A stretch of DNA of 64,000 nt, taken from the NCBI GenBank assembly GCA_026018925.1, contig JAKSZU010000025.1:24314891-24378890 (forward strand). Direction: 5' to 3'. The notes under the pieces were generated by a model that saw nothing but the letters and a program-made list of their open reading frames with translations, was not told the DNA's origin and ran no database searches. This document shows, one piece after another, positions 55,401 to 64,000 of the stretch (position 1 is its first letter; each line of letters starts with the position of its first letter). A program made the position numbers and the translations under genes. This DNA comes from Tupaia tana (taxonomy: Eukaryota > Chordata > Mammalia > Scandentia > Tupaiidae).

Positions 55401-55995
55401 AGCCACCACCTCTTCATCCATTAAAACAAGGGATTAGGCCAAATGAGCCCCTGAGTCTTGGTAGCCTTAAATATTCAGATTCCAGAAGTATCCAGAAGGG
55501 AGCAATTCTTCTCAAATGTAGAATATGATGCCAATATCCAAATTATAAATCAAATAGTAGGAAATCTGGAATGCAGACATTATATTTCTCCTAAGAACTT
55601 CAACTCCTTGTAATTGCGTATTTTCAATTACTCAGTGGTGTAATTGAATCACTAAAGTATGGCTCCTTAATTTATGTGAGATAGCAGGTGGACAAGTTTA
55701 CTATCAGAAGTGTTGCACATTCTGACTTTTCTCCCTTTAAGATATGCTTCCAATTGGAAAGCAGAATAAATTACTGTGGATTTGTCGATGATTCAGAGTT
55801 ATGGAGGGAACATTAAAGCTTTGGGATGACAGAATGTATTTTGCCCATATATTTGGACAAGTGAAGTTGAGTTTAAATTACTTATGATAATATTTAATGG
55901 TGGGCCAGTAAATGCACTGTTGTCTGTTTCTTGAGTGTAATTAAATTGTGTAAGACAAGACCTCACTGTGGCTCTTAGCTATTAAATCTCAGTGG
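55401..55995. promoter_or_regulatory. Candidate conserved non-coding element
   Basis: Repeat-free 600-bp block with clustered TAATTG/CAATTA motifs (55611-55616, 55625-55630, 55641-55646), further ATTA-type sites at about 55665 and 55937, and TTTAAATTACTTATGATAA. This is the strongest enhancer-like text of the window by motif density. Function is an inference. Confidence 0.4.
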
Positions 55996-56645
55996 TGACG
56001 TGAGGTGAGGTTGCCAGTGTTCTGTGGGGAAATACCAAGTCTGAGAGTTAGGAGGGAGGGTTTGCTAGCTTCTGCCATACATCACTTACTCTATTTGAAT
56101 TCTGAATGCTCATCTCAGTGTAGTATCTGGGGTGCACTTACATGGTTTAAATAGAAATTAAACTGTAGCTGGGTCTATCACCAAATGGAGCCATTTACTT
56201 CCATAAACACAACTCGAAGGGAGGGGGAAAATAAAAAACTAAAAGGGATAATCCAAGCTGGCAACCCATCTAGAAAGACTTTGCCTACCTTAAGGATTCT
56301 GGAAGGGTGAGGGACCCATCTTTGGGAAGAGCACAGGTATGGTGTCAGGGCCTGGATGTAGGATGCTCTTGTCCTCATGTCAGCTGGGGGAGAGAATTAG
56401 AACTGCAGGCTGGATCCAAATAACCTAGGACGGTCAGTGTCAGGAAAGGCAGTGCTCTAGTTCTTGGTCCCTGAATTCTAACTGTCATGATAGACTTTGG
56501 ATTCAGCCTGGAGTTAATTGCACTGGCTCTGGGGGTACCTGGGCTATTGAGGAGGAGTGCTACTGGTTGTGACTACTAAGGGAAAGTTTAGGCGATCTCT
56601 ACTGTACCCAGGTCAATCTCAGTATTAGATGGGTACTTTTTTCTC
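55996..56645. other. Unassigned non-coding stretch
   Basis: No repeat or gene is recognised. Confidence 0.4.
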
Positions 56646-56649
56646 CCTT

Positions 56650-56890
56650 ATTTATAATAGAGCATGCATGCATCCATGCATATGAATTCAAAAAAAGAGA
56701 GGAAAAGAACACCACCCTCCACAGAGTCTAGTCACACTGCAGTCCCTTCCCCTAGCCTTCCAGTTGGTCAGCTCTTGGGCACTCTCACACAGGCACAGCG
56801 TGCTTCATGCTGAACAGATTGGGGATTTGAAGTGTAGTCACCATGCGAGATCCAGCTTCTCCTAAAGACCATATCATCGTGTGCCACAGA
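56650..56890 (-). mobile_element. tRNA-derived SINE, degraded (C-like)
   Basis: Antisense traces: TTATTTATAATAGAGCATGC, CACACTGCAGTCCCTTCC, and a diverged head complement near GAGATCCAGCTTCTCC. No TSD. Confidence 0.5.
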
Positions 56891-57895
56891 GTGTGCCCAG
56901 ATGGGTACTCTCTGAGTTACAGTAATCTTATCCAGAGGTGACAGGGACACGCAGATTTGGTTTGACGGAGGGACTGCAGGTAATTTGGAGTGGGCACTAT
57001 GAAGCTATAGGTACTTCATGCTAGTTTGCTCTACAAAGCCATAACATCTCTTTTTGTATGGACAGGTTGTTTAATGCACAAGGGGACTTGGTTGGAGAGG
57101 GCAAGTCAGGGGCTAGAATCCAGTTCATCCTTAGCTTGCAAAACTATATGTCCCCATGTATTTTCTCTGATTTTTAAAAAGTTGCCATTTAGACTAGCAG
57201 CAGCCTAGATAATTCTAGACATCTAGGTCAACCCAGAATTATTGTGTCTGTTGTGTATCAGACACCACATTAAGCTCTGGTGGGTATGAGATGAACAAAC
57301 CGTTTCTGTTTTATTAGCTGTTTAGAATCTAGTGGATATGACAGCCAGATAAAGGGACATGGGAGCTATGATGTGACATGTACAGTGTTAAAAATACGTG
57401 CACATAGCATGTGATGGACACAAAGAGGAGGCACGTAGGTAGGTCAGTCAGGGGATGGACAGAGGCACATGCACAAGTGTGAGTACAGTACAGCCTCACA
57501 TGTGCAGATGTCCAGTAACGTAAAAGACTTATGTTACTGGAGAATCTGTCAGTAGTAAGTGATGAATGCCAATGTAATGCCAGGGACTCTCTGCTTTCTC
57601 TGCTAGTAATAGAGATAATACTTAAAAATAAAAATCATAATTGACTGCCATATTGATAGGTTTTTACAAGCATGGCTATAAATAAGTGGTGGTTGATACT
57701 CCCATGTGATCTGGAAAGATCATATAGCCTTTCCTAGGTGATGTCTTTATAAACATTCTGAAATGAGTCAAATGAAGGTGAACCTTGGGACGTAGCTGAG
57801 TCAATTGTAATTAATGACTCCAAAATTTCCAGCTTTAGCCTTGATCATTTTTCTCTGAAAGTTAAAGATTAAATCAATCTAATATTAGTAATAGT
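56891..57895. other. Unassigned stretch with old repeat traces
   Basis: Around 57250-57430, TCAGACACCACATTAAGC and ATCTAGTGGATATGACAGC resemble an ancient mammalian repeat. No name is given. Confidence 0.35.
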
Positions 57896-57899
57896 GGCT

Positions 57900-58070
57900 G
57901 ACTTTTTATGCACCTCTCAAAATGACCTTATGAAGCAGCTTTTATATCAGCTATATATTAAAGATAAAGAAACGGAGACTCTGCATGTTAAATACTAGTG
58001 TTCAGGCCAGCGAATGGCAAAACCAGGAATTCAAGGTAGATTTTTCTCATCTCAGAGCCTGTTTACTTCA
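57900..58070 (-). mobile_element. MIR
   Basis: Antisense MIR: CCTTATGAAGCAGCTTTTAT, GATAAAGAAACGGAGACTC and the GGCAAAACCAGGAATTCAAG end. Confidence 0.65.
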
Positions 58071-58299
58071 TGGCTAAGCCAATGATGCTTCTGGAGTAGT
58101 CACTGGAACTGGTTAGCTGGACTCCTCAAATAACTTGCCCATTTTTTTAGGAAAGAGGACTGTATTTGCTGATATTTGTATCACTGCAGTCTCAAGAAAT
58201 GCTCAGAGGTTCTTTAAAATATGCGAACACTTAGCAGATGAGGATAAATAATAACGGCAGCATTTCCATAGTGTCTAGTATGCACTAACATTGTTCTAA

Positions 58300-58985
58300 G
58301 TACTTCACACTAAAATTTACTTTGGATTCATGTATAAAAAATACAGTAAAGTATATAAAGTACCTTAATCTAAAGTGTGCAACGCAATGGATATTTATAT
58401 GTGTATTCAATATTTCCAGTACTCCAGAAGGTTCCCTCATTCCTTTTTCAAGTCAGTAACCTACAGAAGATGTAACTTCTCCCAGAGGTTATTTCTATCA
58501 CTATTAATTAGTTTTGTCTGTTCTTGTACTTCATCTAATTGAAATCCTACGGTATGTTAGTGTTTTGTATCTGTTTTCTCTTGTTCAACAAAATGACTGG
58601 AATGTTTTTACATTTTTCACATTTTTACTTTTTTATTGTTATGTATTACTTATTGCATTAATTGACCACTATTTAGTTCTGCTGATGGGTACTTTGGATT
58701 ATTTTCCAGCTTGAAATAATTAAAGCTGCTGGGAACATTTTTGTACCTGAGCTTTCATGGGCATATGCACTCAATTGTCTTGATATAAACCTTGGAGTAG
58801 AATTTCCTGATCATGAGGTATGCTTGTGTTTAGCTTTAGGAGATACGGACAAGAAGTGGTGCCTAGTGGTTAAATGAATTTACACAGTTATTAACAATAT
58901 ATGAGAGTTCTAGTTGCTCCATATCTGTATCAACACTTGGTATTGTCAGTCTTTTTGATTCTAGTCATTCTGGTGGATATACTGT
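58300..58985 (-). mobile_element. Old L1ME/L1MD 3' region
   Basis: Antisense L1 order on the plus strand: GCATATGCACTCAATTGTC, AACCTTGGAGTAGAATTTC, TCATGAGGTATGCTTGTG, AATATATGAGAGTTCTAG, CTGTATCAACACTTGGTATT. Diverged; no coding frame survives. Confidence 0.8.
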
Positions 58986-58988
58986 AGT

Positions 58989-59022
58989 ATGTGCGTGTGT
59001 GCGTGTGTGTGTGTGTGTGTAT
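58989..59022 (+). repeat. (TG)n microsatellite
   Basis: A GTGTGT-rich run with small interruptions at the end of the L1 fragment. Confidence 0.9.
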
Positions 59023-59044
59023 GTTTGTGTGTTTTAATTATTTA

Positions 59045-59210
59045 TCTAAATGCCTTACATTTATTCTTTACAATAACTCCGTGAAATAGGCACTGTAGTT
59101 ACCCCCAATTCACAGATGAGAGAGATGAGGCACTTTTCTAAGCTTACTTAGGTAGTCAGTGGCAAAGAGAGGCCTACCAAAGGTAGTCTGGTTTTAGAGA
59201 CTATATTCTA
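59045..59210 (-). mobile_element. MIR
   Basis: Antisense MIR: TTTACAATAACTCCGTGAAA, CAATTCACAGATGAGAGAG, and CTTAGGTAGTCAGTGGC. Confidence 0.75.
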
Positions 59211-59319
59211 AAATATCTTGGTACACAATGATGTACACAGGAGAAGTAAACATGAAGCTGTTCTCTGGGATAATGTCAGGTAAGCCCATTATTCTTTAAG
59301 TCTATGAACGGTAACATAG

Positions 59320-59490
59320 CATTTTTTTTTAAAGGAGGAGAGGGAGGAAACTTTGACAGGGTCTCTCCATGCCATGATGCACCCTCAGCCAGGATCATGG
59401 GTGTGTCCTTGGCATGTTCAGGTCTGAGCAGCATCTGAGGTTAGAGCCTTCCCATATGGCTCTATCACTGTGCAGTGGCGCCCCCTGTCT
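59320..59490 (-). mobile_element. SINE family C, degraded
   Basis: Antisense traces: ATGCACCCTCAGCCAGGATC, TCCTTGGCATGTTCAGG, and the head complement ATCACTGTGCAGTGGCGCCC. Confidence 0.6.
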
Positions 59491-60480
59491 GCACTATTGC
59501 ACCTGAGCCAACTTGCAGCAGTTTTTCTGTGTCCTCCACAGTAGGAATATCAACTTGATACTTTAAAATATAAATTATTATAGCCCTTTTTTTAAAAAAA
59601 AAAAAGATGATTGCATCTGTGTAAATGCTGATTATTTTTGTTTGAATAAATATTAAAAATAAAAATATGTTTTCTAACAAAAATTTATGAGCCATGCAAA
59701 ATTACCTGCATTCCATGGTCATACTCATAATTTGGGAAACATCATTTTAAGCTGTGTGAAGATCTACTTGCAAAAATCACCCATTTTCCCAAATAAGGCT
59801 CTTTATCTTAGTACACATGTTGCTGTTGGTTACCATATTTTTTCCATTTCATTTCATCTTTTGTCTTACCTTGCAGTTTATTTATTTATTGGAGACCAGC
59901 CCATCACTCTCAACTTCTGAGTCTGGAGTAACAAAATGAAATCTGGATCTTAGCATGTAACTTTTCTCTCCATCTGAAGTATCTTGAAAGAAAAAGACCT
60001 TAGAATTGACTCCCGAGCTCTTCCTTAGGGGAAATAATCAAGCCTCTTTCTTTGTTTACAAATATGCTTTTGCGTGTCGAGCAGGTATCTCTGTGGTTAT
60101 TTCTTTATGATGCTAAAGCACCAGTGACCAGTCTAAGACTCCGCTCAGCCACACATCTGAGAAGAGGGAGGCAAAATGAATTACTTAGCATCCTGAGGCT
60201 TCAGAGCCAGAACTTGGCCATTTTGATACGAAGGGTATTTTGAGAGAACGCTGACTTGAAAGCAGTTTACATGCAGCAGTAAATGAATATGAGTCAGAGT
60301 TAAGCATCCCATCAAGTGGCTCCATGCAGCCCCCATCTCTTCCAGCCATTTGAGGCCATTTCTGCAGAATTCCACCTCGTCGCTTTCACACAGTGAAGCA
60401 GCGTGAGGCAGGAATAACTGCTTTTGTATGCTTGTATGTGTGCCTTTTCCCCGTCATCCACTGGAAGGCATTTTGGAATT
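59491..60480. other. Unassigned AT-rich stretch
   Basis: No repeat or gene is recognised. The block 60010-60400 is repeat-free and of even composition. Confidence 0.4.
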
Positions 60481-60522
60481 GTGTATGTGTGTGTGTGTGT
60501 GTGCGCGCGCGCGTGTGTGTGT
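60481..60522 (+). repeat. (TG)n(CG)n(TG)n tract, Z-DNA candidate
   Basis: Uninterrupted purine-pyrimidine alternation of about 35 bases with a central GCGCGCGCGC. A second TG tract lies at 60731-60752. Confidence 0.9.
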
Positions 60523-60809
60523 TTAAACAGCATATAAAGCTAAATTGAATTCGGTGCTAGTAAAAAGGGTGGCTTATGTCAGAGACAAGGATGTGTTCTT
60601 TCAACTCTAAATGGAATAGCCAAGCCTGATTGTAAGGTGTTATTTCCTGTGGGGCAGGGGAAGATTATTCTCCTCCGTGACACTTTTTCTCTGAACCACT
60701 CTTGACAGTCTCTTCTACTCTATGCTTTGATGTGTGTGTGTGTGTGTGTGTACATCCACGTATGCATTTACTCCTCGTCTCTCCTTTGTTATGAAAGTAG
60801 TGCTAACTA

Positions 60810-61035
60810 AGGACGAGCTGTTATGGACCAGACAACACATAAAGCACTCTGTGTATTTCGACTCACTTAATCCTCACGGCTACTCTTCCAGGCAGACATT
60901 CTTATCTCTTCCATTACACAGAAGAGAAAGCCGAGGCACGAAGGAGTTCCCGGTCCTTGATCACACAGATAGCAAGTGGCAGACCAGGCACACAAGCCCA
61001 GGAAACCTGACTCCAGAGCCTGCGCTTTGAGCCTC
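60810..61035 (-). mobile_element. MIR
   Basis: Antisense MIR, nearly full: ACTTAATCCTCACGGCTAC, CACAGAAGAGAAAGCCGAGG, AGATAGCAAGTGGCAGACC, CTGACTCCAGAGCCTGCGC. Confidence 0.85.
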
Positions 61036-62045
61036 TACCCTGTCCAGCCTCTTTGGAAGCATGTGCACTTTCACTTTGGACCATACATTCCTTTTAAAAC
61101 ATTGCTAGGGCAATTTTACGCACCACTCATGAAACTTTGAACAAACCCCTAAAAAACCTCTGCTTTTATGTTGTTATCTTAAAAATGGAGATATACCTCA
61201 TGAAGGTTTTCATGAGATCAAGATAATATTAAGTATCTGAGAGTGTCTGACCGCCAGCTGATGTTCCACAGATTCAGTTTGGCGGATCAAGCCTGAGTGA
61301 GCATGTAGTCTGACTCAGAGGGTACAAGAATGACCAGCGCAGACATGTCCATGCCTTCTGGGAGGTCTCTGTCTAGTGGGAAAGTGGACAGAATCAACAA
61401 GCGAGGACAAATCTTGATAAGCACTACAAAGGAAACAGATGACTCCCAGCTTTCCAGGACATGCTGAGCACAGAACTTGCCCCTGACCTTTGGGGGACGC
61501 TCAGCTCAAATACCTGTTGGATTAGGTGGACTGTCAGCCGCTGAAGACTATCATCCAATGTGGCCTAAAAATGCAAATGCCGTGCAAGTGTGTCTGAAAG
61601 GGCAGAAGGTGAAGAGGGCTGACTTAGCTGGAACTGCGGCCAGCACGTCAGGACAGCAGCAGAGCAGCGTCACCTGGCAGCCGGGCCCCAGGAGCAGGGC
61701 GGGCCCCGTGGGACGAGTCGGGAGACACGAGGCATCATAGTGGGAGCCCCCCGTGAGCAGCGTCTCTGCTATCAGCGTGCTCTGGTACCATGGACTAGGT
61801 GCTTAGCCTTGGTGAGCTTTTGTCCCTCATTTATAAAAATGGAAGTGGCACTATGTACCAGTGGGATTTCTGTACATTGTATGTCAGCAGGTTGTGAAAA
61901 AATGCAGAAGGTTCTTAGAAAAGTGCGTGGCACACTGCAGATATTTAGTTTGTATTATTATTGCTCTTCATCATTATTATTCTAACTTCATTATCATAAG
62001 AAAGCATCTGTATGGATGCCTAATCAATATTAACCATCACATAGG
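61036..62045. other. Mostly unassigned stretch
   Basis: A sense MIR-like region (GTGCTTAGCCTTGGTGAGC, CCTCATTTATAAAAATGG) lies at about 61795-61985. The rest is unassigned. Confidence 0.45.
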
Positions 62046-62049
62046 ACCA

Positions 62050-62205
62050 TGGTCTGTGGGGTGTTCTGGGGGCAAATGACGTGGGACTTACTCTGCAACC
62101 ATTGGCAGGGTGGCCTTAGGACATCTGCTTCTCCTCTCAGTTTCTTCACAGGCAAAATCTGGATTGGGCCAGATAACCTCCACGGTCGTTTCTGCGCTGG
62201 GATTT
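62050..62205 (+). mobile_element. MIR
   Basis: Sense MIR: TTACTCTGCAACCATTGGC, CTCAGTTTCTTCACAGGC, then AGATAACCTCCACGGTCG. Confidence 0.65.
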
Positions 62206-62297
62206 TGGGATAGTCTTTTGAGATTGTACATCAGGCCGTTGTGGATTCCCAGAGGGGAGAGTTACAAGGGACCCATCATCTACCCCTAATCACAGTT

Positions 62298-62525
62298 CAA
62301 TGCTGTGGTTCTCAACCGGGAGTGAATTTGACTGCTTCTCACCCAGGGACATTGGGCAATATCTAGAGATAATTTTCATTCTCACAACTGGCAGGGGTAT
62401 GAGGGGAGAAGAGTAGGGGGAGCTGCTACTGTTGTCAAGTGTGCAGAAGCCAAGGACATTGCCAGCCATCTAAAAATGCATTAAAAAGTCACTGCAACCA
62501 GAATGATCCGGACCCAGTGTTCATC
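62298..62525 (+). mobile_element. MER20-like hAT element
   Basis: It starts GCTGTGGTTCTCAACCGGG and continues with GACATTGGGCAATATCTAG, TCACAACTGGCAGGGG, GAAGCCAAGGACATTGCC and ATGATCCGGACCCAGTGTTC. This order matches the common mammalian MER20 family (non-autonomous hAT-Charlie). Boundary at the 3' end is estimated. Confidence 0.8.
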
Positions 62526-62844
62526 ATGCTGAAGTTGTGCCATCCTTGCCGAACGCTTACCTGTGTTTTTGGAACGCAGGTGCTGAGTCACAACTTCCCA
62601 TGCGTCCGTGCCCCATCCGTGGCTATCTCACTAGGTATCTTGAGCATCTGAAGGGATCACATGCAGACGTGGTTATTCAGTACCCTTTGCTTCCTATTTT
62701 CGTTGTCTCTTGGGGACCAGGAATTGAGAACAAAGATGAGAGGTCATGCGACAGAAGAAATGAAATCAGGAAGACCTTAGAATGGAGAGGATGAAGCAAT
62801 GTACTTAGGAAGAGGCCAGAAGGTGTGGAAATGGGTCTCAGGCA
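62526..62844. other. Unassigned non-coding stretch
   Basis: No repeat or gene recognised between two hAT relics. Confidence 0.4.
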
Positions 62845-63205
62845 GTGGTCCCCAGTGGTCCTGGCACCAGGGATTGGCTTCCTGGAAGACAATCCCTTCA
62901 CAGATGGGGCCAGAGAGGTCTGTCTGGGGATGACCCAAGCTTACCATATCCACCATGCACCCCTTTTCTGCCACAACCACATGCAGTGAGGTCATTGTGT
63001 AATGAGAAGAGCTCCATGAGGATCCAGTGCCACTGCTGGTCTGACAGGAGGTGGAGCCCAGGCGAAGCAAGCAATGGGGAGTGGTTGCAAACACAGATGA
63101 AGCCTGGCTTGCTCGCTGCTCAATGGGGCTGAGGGTGGGGGTGTGGCCACCAGGTCATGGACTGGCACTGGTCCACAGCTCAGGGGTCGGAGGCCCTTGT
63201 TCCAA
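62845..63205 (+). mobile_element. MER1-like hAT element
   Basis: The left end GTGGTCCCCAGTGGTCCTGG and right end CTGGTCCACAGCTCAGGGG are inverted-repeat type. Inside are GGAAGACAATCCCTTCAC, TCTGACAGGAGGTGGAGCCC and ACACAGATGAAGCCTGGC in the order known for the Charlie3/MER1 group. The exact subfamily is tentative. Confidence 0.75.
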
Positions 63206-63480
63206 GGGACTGATAGGCAATGAATCCTTAGATCCTTGAGCAGTCCTTTTGTGCCATTCATTTTCTCGCTGTGTGTGGAGCACCTGTTGTGTCAGGCTGT
63301 GTGCATTTCGGGAGCCATCTGAGGCCAGTCTCTGCTCTTCAATATGCTGCTTCCTGTACCCGTCCCGTTTTGTCTTCTCGGGAGGTCCTACCACTCCTTC
63401 CACACTCTGCTTGGGGATGCTTTGTGTTCTGCCCCGTTCTCTGCAGTTACCTGCTTCTCTGTCCACTTCTCTGCAAAGAC
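63206..63480. other. Unassigned non-coding stretch
   Basis: No named repeat or exon is seen before the L2 fragment. Confidence 0.35.
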
Positions 63481-63484
63481 CAGG

Positions 63485-63600
63485 GTCTATTGCTTCCTGT
63501 ACCCTGAGCATCTTGTCTCATGCCTGGCACTGGGCATGTATTCAAAAGTGTTTGTTGAAGAAATGAGTGAGCGAATGAATGAATGAACAAATGAACAGAT
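63485..63600 (+). mobile_element. L2 3' end
   Basis: ATGCCTGGCACTGGGCATGT, AAAAGTGTTTGTTGAAGAAA and then (GAAT)n-like GAATGAATGAATG are the standard L2 3' terminus. Confidence 0.8.
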
Positions 63601-64000
63601 GCAGCAGCACTGGAAAGGCCAGTCTTCATGTAGTTCTCAGGACTTCTTTTCCCTTCCACCTTCCAGTCAAGCTTATATTGTGTATCCCAGATTGGAAAGA
63701 AAGGTAAGGGAGGTGAGGACGGCCGTTTATCAAGTGATATCTCCCTAGGAACTGTGGAGGTGATACTTAGAGGAAGGGAAGCTAGTAGGATCGGAAGGCA
63801 TTTTAATGTGGGTGAGACTTGTGAATGAGCTGGTGGTGTGGATCAGGCAGAAATAATGGGACCAGTAACTGCGTCATTATGGGGAAATATTCATGATCTC
63901 CACAGAGATGACATATAGTGCAAAATGACAAAACGTATTTCTAGTAGGTGTCTTTCAGTTGCATGACTTAATAAGGGATGGCTTGGGTCGTCAATGGAAC
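63601..64000. other. Unassigned non-coding stretch
   Basis: No repeat or gene is recognised up to the window end. Confidence 0.4.

Overview
This window looks like non-coding nuclear DNA of a placental mammal. No protein-coding gene, rRNA or functional tRNA could be supported on either strand. The mammalian signs are ancient interspersed repeats shared by mammals (MIR, L2, MLT1 LTR, L1M 3' ends, MER20- and MER1-like hAT elements), many (TG)n/(CA)n tracts, poly(A)-tailed SINEs with target-site duplications (TSDs), and generally low CpG outside young repeats. The abundant SINEs are tRNA-derived families that are not primate Alu, rodent B1/B2, carnivore SINEC, equine ERE, ruminant BovA, vesper-bat VES or rabbit C. 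One degraded fragment at 16.6-16.8 kb looks 7SL/Alu-like, which would hint at Euarchontoglires if confirmed. I cannot name the species.

Layout. SINE family A (about 260-280 bp; head near GGGACCAGCAGTTAGCGTAA, CpG-rich body, poly(A) tail) is the youngest, with TSDs of 10-17 bp at 3.0, 4.65, 29.4, 50.2, 51.3 and 53.7 kb. Family B (head near GGGGCCAGCAGGTGGTGTGG) is older. It includes a short form that lacks the middle of the body (10.6, 23.1, 32.8 kb). Family C (AATAAA-containing tail, T+ class) is older and often near 230 bp. Old L1 fragments lie at 10.7-13.9 kb (+), 16.2 kb (+), 36.2-36.8 kb (-) and 58.3-59.0 kb (-). An MLT1 LTR lies at 47.95-48.33 kb, and hAT-type relics at 20.3, 62.3 and 62.85 kb. 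Small palindromic mariner-type elements occur at 10.17 and 15.13 kb, and a composite of such an element with a second DNA element occurs twice, at 22.7 and 26.7 kb.

Between the repeats are repeat-poor stretches (8.7-9.3, 18.1-18.5, 25.1-25.6, 51.6-52.3, 54.1-54.5, 55.4-56.0 kb) that are AT-rich and dense in TAAT-type motifs. They are the best candidates for conserved regulatory elements. A 46/60-bp minisatellite (23.4-23.9 kb), a 52-bp tandem duplication carrying two perfect ETS-type sites (54.69-54.80 kb), a G-quadruplex-prone tract (16.08 kb) and a purine-pyrimidine alternating tract (60.5 kb) are the main local structures. The window is best read as intergenic or intronic DNA, possibly near a developmentally regulated gene. 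No set of genes working together can be seen.
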